The notes beneath the pieces are model-generated. The model searched no databases and was not told where the DNA came from. It worked only from the letters and a program-made list of their open reading frames with translations. 64,000 bases of DNA. Source: Rhodococcus rhodochrous. Its GTDB lineage: Bacteria; Actinomycetota; Actinomycetes; Mycobacteriales; Mycobacteriaceae. Positions 22,493 to 31,309 of the stretch are shown one piece after another. A program made the translations under genes and the position numbers. Where the stretch lies: assembly GCF_014854695.1 (NCBI RefSeq), contig NZ_CP027557.1, positions 3,968,001-4,032,000 on the forward strand. Direction: 5' to 3'. Every line of letters starts with the position of its first letter. The stretch's first letter is position 1.

Positions 22493-23791
22493 CTACGTTG
22501 CGAGCTGCCTGTCCAATCGGGTCAATGTGGCATCGACCTGCGCGAAGCGGGGCGACCGAGGATCGATCGATGCCCGGTAGGCCGCCCAGGCGGTGATGTC
22601 CTCGCGGCCGTGGACGGACGAGGTCCATTGCGCGAGCAGATGCTCCTCGCCGCAGCGCAACAGCGCCGCCCGCACGCCCGAGCGGAGTTCGTCGCGGATC
22701 TCCTCGATGCCCGGCGCCATCGATCCGGGCAGGATCTCCCCGGTACAGAGGCGGACCGCCGAGGCCACGTCGCCGCGGTCGAGTGCGCGACGCACGTCCG
22801 CGACATCGGTGTCGAGCGTGGTGAGCAGCCGGTAGGGCCGCGAGCCGAGGTGTTCGGCCCCGAGCACCTTGCGCAGGCGCGACATCTCGGCGCGGATCGT
22901 CACCGAGTCGAGTTCGTTCTCGTCGAGCAGCACCGCGAGCCGGTCGGAGCTCAGGCCCTCGGGGTGATCGGCGAGGATCAGCAGGATCTCGGCGTGCCGA
23001 CGGGACAGGCCGACGCGTTCGCCTCCGCGGTGCAGGGCGGGCCGCCCGGCGCCGATCGTCTCGATGCGCGGCGTCGCCGAGGGGAACAGCGGGCGGCCGC
23101 TCAGGGCATGCAACCGCAGTTCGGCCTCCGCCGCCGCGACCGTCGCGCGAACGAGTTGCAGGACCTCGGGCGCGGCGACGCGGTGACCACCGGTGATGTC
23201 GATGGCACCGAGGACCCGGCCGCTGGTGGGGTCGTGCACGGGAGCGGCCGAACAACTCCATTCGTGCACCGTGCGGTTGAAATGCTCGGCGCCGAAGATC
23301 TGCACCGAATGATCCACGGCGAGAGCCGTTCCCGGAGCGTTCGTGCCGACGCGGTCCTCGCTCCAGTCGGCACCTTCGACGAAGCTCATCGACAGGGCGC
23401 GGTCGCGCGCGGCGTGGTCGCCCTCGACCCACAGCAGCCGTCCCTGACCGTCGGTGACGGCGACCAACAGTCCGCTGTCGGCGGCGTCCTCGACGAGGAG
23501 CTTGCGCACCACCGGGCGGATCAGCGACATGGGGTGGCCGGCGCGGTACTCCTCGAGTTCGTGCCCGGAGAGCAGTGCGGGTTGTTCGACGACGTCGGGA
23601 TCGATGCCGCGTTGCAGGCTCCGGCTCCACGAGTCGCGGACCACCGAGCGCACCCCGTCGAGCCGATCCTTGCCGCGCGCGGAGACGAATGTGCCGTGCG
23701 CGCGCAGCACCGCACGTGCGTGCGCGGCCACGTCCGCTCCCGGGTCGAGTGCCACCCACGGGTTGGTCGTCGCGATTCCACGATCCGTCAT
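22493..23791 (-). CDS. GAF-domain transcriptional regulator lacking the AAA+ domain
   Basis: The 432-residue protein resembles the sensor half of AcoR/MimR-type activators. Residues 40-60 (RDSWSRSLQRGIDPD) match the family's N-terminus, and a GAF domain spans about 95-230 (VTDGQGRLLWVEGD, RVGTNAPGTALA, FGAEHFN). Instead of the sigma-54 AAA+ module it continues into a winged-helix segment near 270-350 (GLSRRHAEILLILADHPEGL, TIRAEMSRLRKVLG) and a helical tail. It should therefore work with ordinary sigma factors. AGGAGG lies 9 bases before ATG 23791. It is 36 bases downstream of mftG and 66 bases upstream of the aldehyde dehydrogenase, which it probably controls. The inducer, perhaps an alcohol or aldehyde, is inferred only from context. 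Confidence 0.82.
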   Translation of the reverse strand: MTDRGIATTNPWVALDPGADVAAHARAVLRAHGTFVSARGKDRLDGVRSVVRDSWSRSLQRGIDPDVVEQPALLSGHELEEYRAGHPMSLIRPVVRKLLVEDAADSGLLVAVTDGQGRLLWVEGDHAARDRALSMSFVEGADWSEDRVGTNAPGTALAVDHSVQIFGAEHFNRTVHEWSCSAAPVHDPTSGRVLGAIDITGGHRVAAPEVLQLVRATVAAAEAELRLHALSGRPLFPSATPRIETIGAGRPALHRGGERVGLSRRHAEILLILADHPEGLSSDRLAVLLDENELDSVTIRAEMSRLRKVLGAEHLGSRPYRLLTTLDTDVADVRRALDRGDVASAVRLCTGEILPGSMAPGIEEIRDELRSGVRAALLRCGEEHLLAQWTSSVHGREDITAWAAYRASIDPRSPRFAQVDATLTRLDRQLAT

Positions 23792-23827
23792 GTACCGGCG
23801 CCTCCTCCCCCGACACTGTAGTCGGGA

Positions 23828-25288
23828 TCACACCGTGTGCGGCAGGGCATCCCTCGCGGTCGCGGCGACCCGGTGGGCGAGCATCACCGCGGTGGCGTGC
23901 GGTCCACGGCTCGGGACCTGCGGAAACACCGAGGTGTCGACGACGCTCAACCCATCGATCCCGCGCACGCGGCACCACTCGTCGACCACGGCGTGCTCGT
24001 CGTCGCCCATCCGGCACGTTCCGGACAGGTGCAGCGACGTTCCGAGCCTGCCACCACGCGCGTCCACGCTGCCGGCCTCGACGACGCCGGTGGTCGCGGC
24101 GAGGAGGTCGGCGGCGAGCCGGACACCCTCTTCCAGAGCTCGCCGGTCGGCCGCGTCGGTCAGGTATCGATAGTCGAGCAGAGGTGGACGTCGCGGGTCG
24201 CGTTCGTCGAGCACGATGCGTCCGCGACTGCGTGGGCGCGTCAGGACGACGCCGAGCACCGGATCGGCGACACCACTGCCGGGGATCGCCGCACCGAATG
24301 CCGCGGTGTACGGGCGCAGTTCGAGGTTCTCGGTGTGCAGGACCGTCTCGAGCAGCACCGTGTGCGACGGGAGACCCGGGCGGAACCGGTAGGGGACGGT
24401 GAACTCCGGGTGGTCGGAGAAGTCGCAGCCCACCCCGGGAAGGTCGTGCAGCGGATCGATGCCGAGCCGGCGCAGTTCGTCGGCCGGTCCGATGCCGGAG
24501 AGCATCAGCAGCTGGGGGGACCTCACCGCGCCCGCGGCGACGATCACGTGTCCGGCCGAGATCGTGCGTGGTCCGTCGGGTCCGGCGATCTCGACGCCCA
24601 CCGCGCGACCGCCCGCCATCACGATGCGGGTCGCGGACACCCCGCCGGCGACCGTCGGATTCGGCCGGTCCAGGACGGGCGCGAGGTACGCGAGGAACGG
24701 ACCCACCCTCGTGCCGTCACGCACGTTCGACGGAACCGCACCCACCCCGTCGGGTCCTGGAGCGTTGAGGTCGGCGACCGGTGTGAATCCCGCACCTTCG
24801 GCGGCGTCGACGAAGGCACGCGAGAGCGGATGCATCCGTTCGCGCGGCACCCGGGCGACCGGTATCGGGCCGGAACTTCCGTGCAGGTCGCCGGGGATAT
24901 CCGCGTCGGTCTCGACGGCCCGGAAGTACGGCAGCACCTCCTCGTACGACCACGAGGCGGGCCACGACGCGAAGTCGTCCGGCCGCGCACGCACGAAGTA
25001 GGCGCCGTTGACCGCGCCGGAACCGCCGAGCCCCCGGCCCCGCGTCACGGTCGCCTCGACGTCCGGGGTCAACCGTGCGGGGAAGTCCGCCGCCCACGGG
25101 CTCTCCGGACCCACCGGGAGGACGGCAGCGTCACAGATCTCGCGTGGAACAGCGGACGCCGATCCGAACGCCGCGCCCTCCTCGAGCAGCAGCACGGTGC
25201 GGTCCGGATCGTCGCTGAGCCCGGCGGCGAGAACGCAGCCGCAGCTTCCACCGCCGACGATCACCACATCGGCGTGCGCCGGGATCAT
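23828..25288 (-). CDS. mftG: MftG, mycofactocin-system GMC oxidoreductase
   Basis: This 486-residue FAD enzyme of the glucose-methanol-choline family has the dinucleotide motif VVIVGGGSCGCVLA at residue 8, the GMC signature GRGLGGSGAVNGAYF near 80, the second signature GAVRSPQLLMLSGIG near 250 and the C-terminal GTCRMG. In mycobacteria MftG is needed for ethanol growth because it passes electrons from mycofactocinol to respiration. The ATG at 25288 lies one base after the mftF stop, so the two are translationally coupled. Candidate catalytic His residues lie in SLHLSGTCRMG and SRGPHATAVML. Identification rests on family features plus its position after mftE and mftF. Confidence 0.93.
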   Translation of the reverse strand: MIPAHADVVIVGGGSCGCVLAAGLSDDPDRTVLLLEEGAAFGSASAVPREICDAAVLPVGPESPWAADFPARLTPDVEATVTRGRGLGGSGAVNGAYFVRARPDDFASWPASWSYEEVLPYFRAVETDADIPGDLHGSSGPIPVARVPRERMHPLSRAFVDAAEGAGFTPVADLNAPGPDGVGAVPSNVRDGTRVGPFLAYLAPVLDRPNPTVAGGVSATRIVMAGGRAVGVEIAGPDGPRTISAGHVIVAAGAVRSPQLLMLSGIGPADELRRLGIDPLHDLPGVGCDFSDHPEFTVPYRFRPGLPSHTVLLETVLHTENLELRPYTAAFGAAIPGSGVADPVLGVVLTRPRSRGRIVLDERDPRRPPLLDYRYLTDAADRRALEEGVRLAADLLAATTGVVEAGSVDARGGRLGTSLHLSGTCRMGDDEHAVVDEWCRVRGIDGLSVVDTSVFPQVPSRGPHATAVMLAHRVAATARDALPHTV

Positions 25289-25289
25289 G

Positions 25290-26723
25290 TCACTTCCGGA
25301 TGTCGGGTACGAGCGCGGCCGCCGCGCGGGCGTCGAGCGCGCCCTTCCACAACCCCGCGCCGTACGCGAGGTCGTCGAGGCGCTTGTAGAGCAGGTACCG
25401 GACGGGATCGAGCCCGCCGCTCTCGCGGTGCGTCTTCCAGTCCCAGATACCTTCGGCCACAGCGCAAGCCAGCACGGCCCGACGAACCTTGCGGGAGAAC
25501 ACCGCTGCGACGACCGTGACCGGCCAGTAGTGCCGGCACACCGCCGACGCCACCTGCCACAGACCACCGGCGAATCCCTGGGCCGTGAGCAGCGCGGCGA
25601 TGCGGTCGGGCCGGTCGAGTTCGGAGAACATCCGCCGCAACCGCACGAAGGTGACCACCTGGGTCAGCACCGCTGCCATCACCCCCACGCGGGTGAAGCT
25701 CGCGATCGCGACGCACGCGAGGAGCGTCCAGATCGACATCACCATCGGTGGGACGGAACCCGGATGCCGCTCGGCGAGCGGGGCCGCACCGGTTCCGTAG
25801 AATGCCTTGCGCGTCAACCACGTCCGGAAGCGGGTGCGATGGTCGTGCGCGACCCGCGAGATGGGCTCGTACCGCAACCGCCACCCCGAGGTCTGCAGTC
25901 GCCGGCACAGATCGACGTCCTCGGCCACGTGCAGCGCCTCGTCGAAACCACCGCAGGCGACGAGCGCGTCGCGACGGACGAGCAGCGCCGCGCTCGGCAC
26001 GTACGAGACAGGACCACCCGCGACCACGGCGGATTCCCGGCTGCCGAGGTCGAGCGACGAGCGTGCGTGCTCGTACTTCGCGAGCGCGCTGCTGTCGGGT
26101 TCGAGGGCCACGATGCGCGGCGCGACGAGTGCGACCGCGGGATCGGTGAAGTGCCCCAGCGATCGTTCGAGCCAGCCGAGTTGTGGTACCACATCGGAAT
26201 CGAGGAAGGCGACGAATTCCGTTGTCACCTGCTGCAATCCGGTGTTCCGGGCCGCTGCGGGCCCACGGGAGGTCTCGTGCCGGATCACCCGGACACGACC
26301 GCGTTCCGGCGCCTCGACCGGCTTCTCGGAACCGTCGTCGACGACCACGACCTCGTGCCCTTCGACGGCGGCGAGCAGACGGGCGAGGCCGGAAGGATTG
26401 TCCTTGACGGGGACGACGACGGTGACGGCGGAACTCGGCGGCAGCTTCGTCGGCCGGGGGTTCCCGATGCCCGAGTCCAGCAGACGGCGCGCGACCGCGG
26501 CGCTCTGCGCGTCGACGACCTCGACGAAGTCCTCGTCGATCATCGCTACGGCGGCGGGCGCGAGTGTGAGCATGCGCGTGGGCGATCCTCCGACGAGGAC
26601 ACGCCCTCCGGCGAAGCTGCGCACCCGTGCGTCGATGCGCACACCGAAACCGTCGGGGAGCCGGGTCGCCCGGGGCTGCGCCGCCTCCGGAGACGTCGCC
26701 TGTGGAGTGATAGCCCGACTCAC
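25290..26723 (-). CDS. mftF: MftF, mycofactocin glycosyltransferase
   Basis: This 477-residue GT2-family enzyme should build the beta-1,4-glucose oligomer on premycofactocin. The GT-A fold is visible from about residue 95: [29 protein letters not shown] and the metal-binding AFLDSDVV. A further [10 protein letters not shown] motif marks the acceptor site. A hydrophobic stretch ([17 protein letters not shown], near residue 340) and a second near 370 suggest membrane association. The first 90 residues (MLTLAPAA and neighbours) form the typical MftF N-terminal region. The GTG start at 26723 overlaps the mftE stop in a GTGA junction. Confidence 0.93.
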   Translation of the reverse strand: MSRAITPQATSPEAAQPRATRLPDGFGVRIDARVRSFAGGRVLVGGSPTRMLTLAPAAVAMIDEDFVEVVDAQSAAVARRLLDSGIGNPRPTKLPPSSAVTVVVPVKDNPSGLARLLAAVEGHEVVVVDDGSEKPVEAPERGRVRVIRHETSRGPAAARNTGLQQVTTEFVAFLDSDVVPQLGWLERSLGHFTDPAVALVAPRIVALEPDSSALAKYEHARSSLDLGSRESAVVAGGPVSYVPSAALLVRRDALVACGGFDEALHVAEDVDLCRRLQTSGWRLRYEPISRVAHDHRTRFRTWLTRKAFYGTGAAPLAERHPGSVPPMVMSIWTLLACVAIASFTRVGVMAAVLTQVVTFVRLRRMFSELDRPDRIAALLTAQGFAGGLWQVASAVCRHYWPVTVVAAVFSRKVRRAVLACAVAEGIWDWKTHRESGGLDPVRYLLYKRLDDLAYGAGLWKGALDARAAAALVPDIRK

Positions 26724-27403
26724 CGAAGCCTTCCTTCCGTTCCCGGCTGCCACCGGGCGACCTGTGCACTCGCCCGCTCGACCAGACTCGCGAACAGGCG
26801 CGCGCCGAGTTCTGCGGTGGCCTCGGTGGGGTCTCCCAGCACTCCGTTCGCGGACACCGAGACGATACCGGCTTCGCGCAGTCGTGGCATCAGTGCTCCG
26901 ATCGGTTCCGTCGCCCCGACCGCAGCCCGTGTCATGTCGACCGTCCCGGGTGCCAGGTGCAGCAGCAGACTCGTCTCGGTGACACCGGCATGGGCGTCGG
27001 ATCCGGGCACCGCGCACGGAAGCCAGGCAGCATCGCGGCCTTCGTATCGCAGGAGACTCACCGCCTCGATCAGCGGATAGGCGTTGCCGCCGTGCCCGTT
27101 GACGAAGACGACCCGCTTCGCCCACCGGCACACCGACCTGCCGTATTCGACGAGCAGCGCCTTCGTCACCTCGGCTCCGATCGAGACGGTGCCGGCGAAA
27201 CCTTCGTGTTCCCCGCTCGCTCCGTAGGGCAGCGGCGGGGCGAGGACCACCTCGGGCAGCTCGGCAGCGACAGCAGTCGCGATCCGGGTGTCGGTGTCGA
27301 GGGGAAGATGTGGGCCGTGTTGTTCGAGCGCACCGATCGGGACGGCCACCGTCACCCGGTCGGGTTCGATGTCCGTCCAACAGGCGTCGGCGAGCTCCCG
27401 CAT
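26720..27403 (-). CDS. mftE: MftE, mycofactocin-precursor peptidase (creatininase family)
   Basis: This 227-residue metallopeptidase should release the C-terminal Val-Tyr-derived dipeptide (AHDP) from MftC-modified MftA. The creatininase metal motifs are present: [17 protein letters not shown] near residue 22 and [11 protein letters not shown] near 100, plus [12 protein letters not shown] near 62. Length fits the family (about 230-250). ATG 27403 is preceded by GGAG; nearby GTG 27406 is possible. The start faces a divergent acetyltransferase gene 96 bases away, so mftE opens the second mycofactocin transcription unit (mftE-F-G), separate from mftA-D. GTGA overlap couples it to mftF. Confidence 0.92.
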   Translation of the reverse strand: MRELADACWTDIEPDRVTVAVPIGALEQHGPHLPLDTDTRIATAVAAELPEVVLAPPLPYGASGEHEGFAGTVSIGAEVTKALLVEYGRSVCRWAKRVVFVNGHGGNAYPLIEAVSLLRYEGRDAAWLPCAVPGSDAHAGVTETSLLLHLAPGTVDMTRAAVGATEPIGALMPRLREAGIVSVSANGVLGDPTEATAELGARLFASLVERASAQVARWQPGTEGRLR

Positions 27404-27499
27404 CACCGCTCCGATGCTAAGGGTTTCGCGGGCGTGCACGAAACCCGGAGGTCCCGGTAGGTCCGCCGGACGCCGAGATCCGATCGGTACGCTTTCCCG

Positions 27500-28483
27500 G
27501 TGCTGATCGAACCTCGTCCGCTGGACGACCCGGACGTGCAGGACCTCATCGGCGAAGTCCAGCTCGAATACGTGCGGAGGTACGGCGGACCCGACGACAC
27601 CGAACTGTCGCCGCACGAATTCGAGCCACCGAGCGGGGTGTTCCTCCTGGCGGTGGCCGACGGGATTCCGGCCGGGATCGGCGGCTGGCGTGCACCGGAG
27701 CATTCGCATCGAGGGGTGCGCGACGGTGATGCCGAGATCAAGCGAATGTACGTGCGGGCGAGCATGCGGCGTCGCGGTGTGGCCGAACGGGTGCTGGGTG
27801 CGCTGGAGCGGACGGCGACCGATGCCGGTCGCCGTCGCATGATCCTCGAGACGGGCAGCGAGCAACCCGAGGCGATCGCGTTGTACGCGAAGGCCGGGTA
27901 CGTACCGATGAACGAGCGCTTCGGGCTCTACGCGGAATCACCGACCGCCATGTACTACTGCAAGGAACTGCCCCCGATCCGTCTGGCGACCGACGACGAC
28001 CTGCCGGTGCTGCAGGAGATCGAACGCGCTGCGGGCAAACCCTTCGCCGAGATCGGAATGGCGTTCGTCGCCGACGACGATCCTCCGTCCGTCGAGGAAC
28101 TGCGCGCCCACCGGGACGCGGGTCGCTGCTGGGCGTGGTTCGACGAGCACGGACGAGCGGTCGCGTATCTGGCGGCCGACATCGTCGACGACGGCGTCCA
28201 CATCGAGCAGGTGTCGGTGCATCCCGATCACGCGCGTCGCGGGATCGGTCGCATGCTGATCGACCACGTCGCGGGGTGGGCGCGGGACGCCGGTTTCGGA
28301 TCGCTGTCGCTGACCACCTACCGCGACGTGCCGTGGAACGCCCCGTACTACGCGCGTCTCGGCTTCCGGACGGTCGCGGCCGATGCACTCTCCCCCGCAC
28401 TCACCCGGATCCGCGCGGAGGAACGGAGACACGGCCTCGACCGCTGGCCGCGGATCGTCATGCGCCGCGGGCTGGAGACGTAG
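27500..28483 (+). CDS. Tandem GNAT acetyltransferase (two fused GNAT domains)
   Basis: The 327-residue protein has two GNAT domains. Domain 1 (about 1-155) contains the acetyl-CoA loop VRASMRRRGVAERVL and ALYAKAGY. Domain 2 (about 158-327) contains the matching loop VHPDHARRGIGRMLIDH and YYARLGF. Two-domain GNATs include mycothiol synthase and several amine or small-molecule N-acetyltransferases; the sequence does not decide which. The GTG start at 27500 has no strong ribosome site. It is the only plus-strand gene inside the mycofactocin locus. It is divergent from mftE, and its last 26 bases overlap the 3' end of the OYE gene on the other strand. That placement looks like a later insertion. 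Confidence 0.85.
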   Translation: MLIEPRPLDDPDVQDLIGEVQLEYVRRYGGPDDTELSPHEFEPPSGVFLLAVADGIPAGIGGWRAPEHSHRGVRDGDAEIKRMYVRASMRRRGVAERVLGALERTATDAGRRRMILETGSEQPEAIALYAKAGYVPMNERFGLYAESPTAMYYCKELPPIRLATDDDLPVLQEIERAAGKPFAEIGMAFVADDDPPSVEELRAHRDAGRCWAWFDEHGRAVAYLAADIVDDGVHIEQVSVHPDHARRGIGRMLIDHVAGWARDAGFGSLSLTTYRDVPWNAPYYARLGFRTVAADALSPALTRIRAEERRHGLDRWPRIVMRRGLET

Positions 28484-30443
28484 GAGCCAGGTTCCTGGCG
28501 GCCCGCTCCCCCTCGACGATCGCGGCGTGCAGGCGGCGTGGCGTCACCGCGTCGCCCACGCGGATCACTCTCGTGCCCGGTACGGTGAGTTCCCGCCACA
28601 GTTCGTCGACGGGTTCCTGATGGGTGGCGACGACGACCGCGTCCACGGTGAGCGTCGTCTGCTCGCCGGTCGCGTGGTGGACCAAGGTGACCTCGGCGCC
28701 GTCCGGCAGGTCCACGACACCGCCGACGGCGACGCCGGTGAGTCGTTCGATCCGCTTGTCGTGGGCACGGCGCAACCAGCCGTCGAGCTCGAGCGTCAGG
28801 CCGAGGTCCTGACCCACGAGCATCCCCGGCGTGCACACCGTCACCGCGCATCCGCGGTCCGCCAACAGTTCGGCGACCGAGGTCGCCTGATGGAAACCGA
28901 GATCGTCGACGACGAGGACGCGGCCGGAGGGTGCGGCGCTACCGGTGAGCACGTCGCGCACGTCGCTCACCCGCGCCGACGAACCCGCCCAGGCGGGCCG
29001 GTGTGGGCGCGCACCCGTCGCGACGACCACGACGTCGGGCGCGAGCGCGTGCAGCGTCGCGGCATCGGCGGTCACACCGGTGCGGATGTCCACTTCCCTG
29101 CGGCGACATTCGGCGTCGAGGTGCGTCACCGCGCCGAGCAGTTCGGCACGGTGCGGCGCGGCGGCCGCCTCACGGATCTGGCCACCCGTGCACCGGTTCC
29201 GTTCGAACAGAGTGACCGAATGTCCCTGTCCGGCAGCCGTTGCCGCCGTCCGGAGACCGGCGGGTCCGCCACCGACCACGACGACCCGCTGCGGTACGGC
29301 AGCCTCGGCAGGGCCGTCGGATTCGTATCCGGCGTGAGGATTGACCGCGCATGCGATGGGACGGTTGAGTCCGACCCTGCCGATGCACTCCTGATTGCAG
29401 CCGATGCACGGCCGTATCTCGTCGTCGCGTCCGGAGAGGATCTTGTTCGCGAACTCCGGGTCGGCGATCTGCGCGCGCACGGCGCCGACCAGATCGCACA
29501 CTCCGTCGGCGAGCGCGGCACCGACCTGTTCGGGTCGGGTGAAGCGCCCGACCCCGACGACGGGCAGCGACACTGCGGCCCGGATCGCGTCGGGGACGAA
29601 CAGCGAGTAACCGTGCGGGGTGGACATCGGGGCTTCGACCAGATGCAACGTCTCGGTTGCGACGCCCACGGACGTGTTGAGGTAGTCGACGTCGCCGCTC
29701 GCTTCGAGCATCCGCGCGACCTGCACGGCATCGTCGATGCCGACACCGCCGTCGGTGCCGTCGTGACCCGTCAGTCGCACCCCCACGACGCGGTCGCGCC
29801 CGACGGCGAGCCTCACGGCGGACACGACCTCGAGCAGCAGACGGGCCCGCCCGGCGAGATCCCCGCCGTAGCGGTCGGTGCGACGGTTCGTCGCGGGTGC
29901 GAGAAAAGCGCGCAGGACGGATGCCTGGGAGCACTGGATCTCGACACCGTCGAGGCCGCCCTCGGCGCAGCGGCGGGCGACGTCGGCGTAGCCCGCGACG
30001 AGTTCGGTGATGTCGGATTCCGTCATCGCGCGCGGGACCTCGCGGAAGAGCGGGTCGGGTTCGGGGCTCGGTGCCCACAACGGTTGCCCCGTGTACATCG
30101 AGGTCCCCTGCGCGCCGTTGTGGTTGAGCTGCGCGAGGATCCGCGTGCCGTACCGGTGCACGGCGTCGGTGAGGCGTCGGTAACCGGCGAGGACGTCCTG
30201 GTCCCAGCCCCGGATCAGCTTCTCGTAGGGCCGGTCCGAGGGGTGCACGGTGTGCTCCTCGGTGACGATCATCGACGCGCCACCGCGTGCTCTGGCTTCG
30301 TAGTACGCGATGTGCCGGTCGGTGACGGTGCCGTCGACCGAGAAGTTGGTCAGGTGCGCCGGGAAGACGATGCGGTTGCGCAGGGTGACCGGACCGATCC
30401 GCAACGACGCGTGCGGAACGGTGCCGGCCCCCGTGCGCGTCAC
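28458..30443 (-). CDS. Mycofactocin-system FadH/OYE-family flavoenzyme 1
   Basis: The 661-residue protein has the architecture of 2,4-dienoyl-CoA reductase. An OYE/FMN TIM barrel spans about 1-340 (RNRIVFPAHLTNFS; QLNHNGAQGTSMYTGQPLW; RYGGDLAGRARLL). A [4Fe-4S] cluster motif C-x2-C-x3-C-x11-C sits near 350-370 (PCIGCNQEC). A FAD/NAD(P) domain follows (VVVVGGGPAGLRTA near 395). It likely reduces an activated C=C or acts as an electron-transfer partner of the mycofactocin system. Such genes are a recurrent mycofactocin accessory, but their substrate is unknown. The GTG at 30443 is 2 bases after the SDR stop and has GAAGG 7 bases upstream. Its 3' end overlaps the GNAT gene by 26 bases. Confidence 0.88.
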   Translation of the reverse strand: MTRTGAGTVPHASLRIGPVTLRNRIVFPAHLTNFSVDGTVTDRHIAYYEARARGGASMIVTEEHTVHPSDRPYEKLIRGWDQDVLAGYRRLTDAVHRYGTRILAQLNHNGAQGTSMYTGQPLWAPSPEPDPLFREVPRAMTESDITELVAGYADVARRCAEGGLDGVEIQCSQASVLRAFLAPATNRRTDRYGGDLAGRARLLLEVVSAVRLAVGRDRVVGVRLTGHDGTDGGVGIDDAVQVARMLEASGDVDYLNTSVGVATETLHLVEAPMSTPHGYSLFVPDAIRAAVSLPVVGVGRFTRPEQVGAALADGVCDLVGAVRAQIADPEFANKILSGRDDEIRPCIGCNQECIGRVGLNRPIACAVNPHAGYESDGPAEAAVPQRVVVVGGGPAGLRTAATAAGQGHSVTLFERNRCTGGQIREAAAAPHRAELLGAVTHLDAECRRREVDIRTGVTADAATLHALAPDVVVVATGARPHRPAWAGSSARVSDVRDVLTGSAAPSGRVLVVDDLGFHQATSVAELLADRGCAVTVCTPGMLVGQDLGLTLELDGWLRRAHDKRIERLTGVAVGGVVDLPDGAEVTLVHHATGEQTTLTVDAVVVATHQEPVDELWRELTVPGTRVIRVGDAVTPRRLHAAIVEGERAARNLAPTSPARGA

Positions 30444-30445
30444 GG

Positions 30446-31258
30446 TCAGACCTTCGAGTTTCCCTGGTCGACGGCCATCTGGCTGCCGGTGATCGTGGAG
30501 GCCCGATCGCTCGCGAGGAACAACACGGTCTCCGAGATGTCGTCGGGGTCGGCGGCGGGCTTCTCGGTGAGGATGGGGACGAAGTTCGGTCCCCACGAGG
30601 GGTTCTTCTCGAACAGCTTCAGGACGCTGACGTCGGTGCCCATCGGGGTGTTCACGCCGTAGGGGTGGATGGAGTTGACCCGGATCCGGTACGGGCCGAG
30701 TTCCTTCGCCGCCGCCTGCGTGATACCGACGAGACCGAATTTCGCTGCCGCGTAGTTGATCTGACCGGGCATCGCCTTGAGTCCCGCCACCGAGCTGACG
30801 ACGATGACGGATCCGCCGTTGCCGGCCTCGATCATCGCGGGGGCGGCTGCCTTGAGGGTCTTGAAGACACCGGTGAGATTGATGTCGATCAGCTCTTCGA
30901 ACTGGTCGTCGGGCATCTCCCAGAAGCGGTTCCAGCTGCAGATGCCGGCATTGGCGACCACCACGTCGAGCCGTCCGAACTGGGCGACGCCCTCGTCGAC
31001 GACGGCCTTCAGCGCCGCGCTGTCGCGCACGTCCGCGACGCGCGCAAGGATCTTCCCGCCGGCCTCCTCCACGAGCCGAACCGTTTCGTGGAAGTCGTCC
31101 TCGGTGGCCTGCTCGTAGGTCACGTACTCCGAGACCGGGGCCGCGATGTCGACGCCGATGACGGACGCACCCTCGCGCGCGAAGCGGATGGCGTGGTTGC
31201 GGCCCTGTCCGCGTGCGATCCCGGTGATGAAGACGACTTTGCCGTCGAAATCTCCCAT
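30446..31258 (-). CDS. Mycofactocin-coupled SDR-family oxidoreductase
   Basis: This 270-residue short-chain dehydrogenase has the cofactor loop TGIARGQGRNHAIRFAREG at residue 12. That segment with its RNHAIR extension is the signature of mycofactocin-coupled SDRs, in which the nicotinamide cofactor is tightly held and reoxidised by mycofactocin. NAG (residue 103), catalytic Ser in VVSSVAG and the YAAAK motif are intact. An insertion after strand 2 (EYVTYEQATEDDFHETV) matches the subgroup. Likely substrates are secondary alcohols such as carveol-type terpenols or steroid alcohols; the sequence alone does not tell. GGGAAGGG lies near the ATG at 31258. It sits between two OYE genes, with a KstR-like word in the 51-base gap upstream. 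Confidence 0.92.
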   Translation of the reverse strand: MGDFDGKVVFITGIARGQGRNHAIRFAREGASVIGVDIAAPVSEYVTYEQATEDDFHETVRLVEEAGGKILARVADVRDSAALKAVVDEGVAQFGRLDVVVANAGICSWNRFWEMPDDQFEELIDINLTGVFKTLKAAAPAMIEAGNGGSVIVVSSVAGLKAMPGQINYAAAKFGLVGITQAAAKELGPYRIRVNSIHPYGVNTPMGTDVSVLKLFEKNPSWGPNFVPILTEKPAADPDDISETVLFLASDRASTITGSQMAVDQGNSKV

Positions 31259-31283
31259 GTCAGCCCTTCCCGTCGACCCAGAT

Positions 31284-31297
31284 CAGAACACGTTTCA
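31284..31297. promoter_or_regulatory. KstR-like palindrome upstream of the SDR gene
   Basis: CAGAACACGTTTCA matches the KstR consensus TnnAACnnGTTnnA except for the first base. It shares the ten bases AGAACACGTT with the clear box at 50327-50340. It lies in the 51-base gap between the first OYE gene and the SDR gene. Function is inferred from sequence only. Confidence 0.4.
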
Positions 31298-31309
31298 GTG
31301 TGCCCCACG

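Noticed and set aside
25290-27380. Extended mftF frame reaching back through mftE
   Set aside because: The upstream part is antisense-like or out-of-frame reading of mftE; the GTG at 26723 overlapping the mftE stop is the natural start.
26720-27865. N-terminally extended mftE frame crossing the GNAT gene
   Set aside because: The extra 154 residues lie opposite the well-supported GNAT gene and match nothing; ATG 27403 has a ribosome site and the family start.
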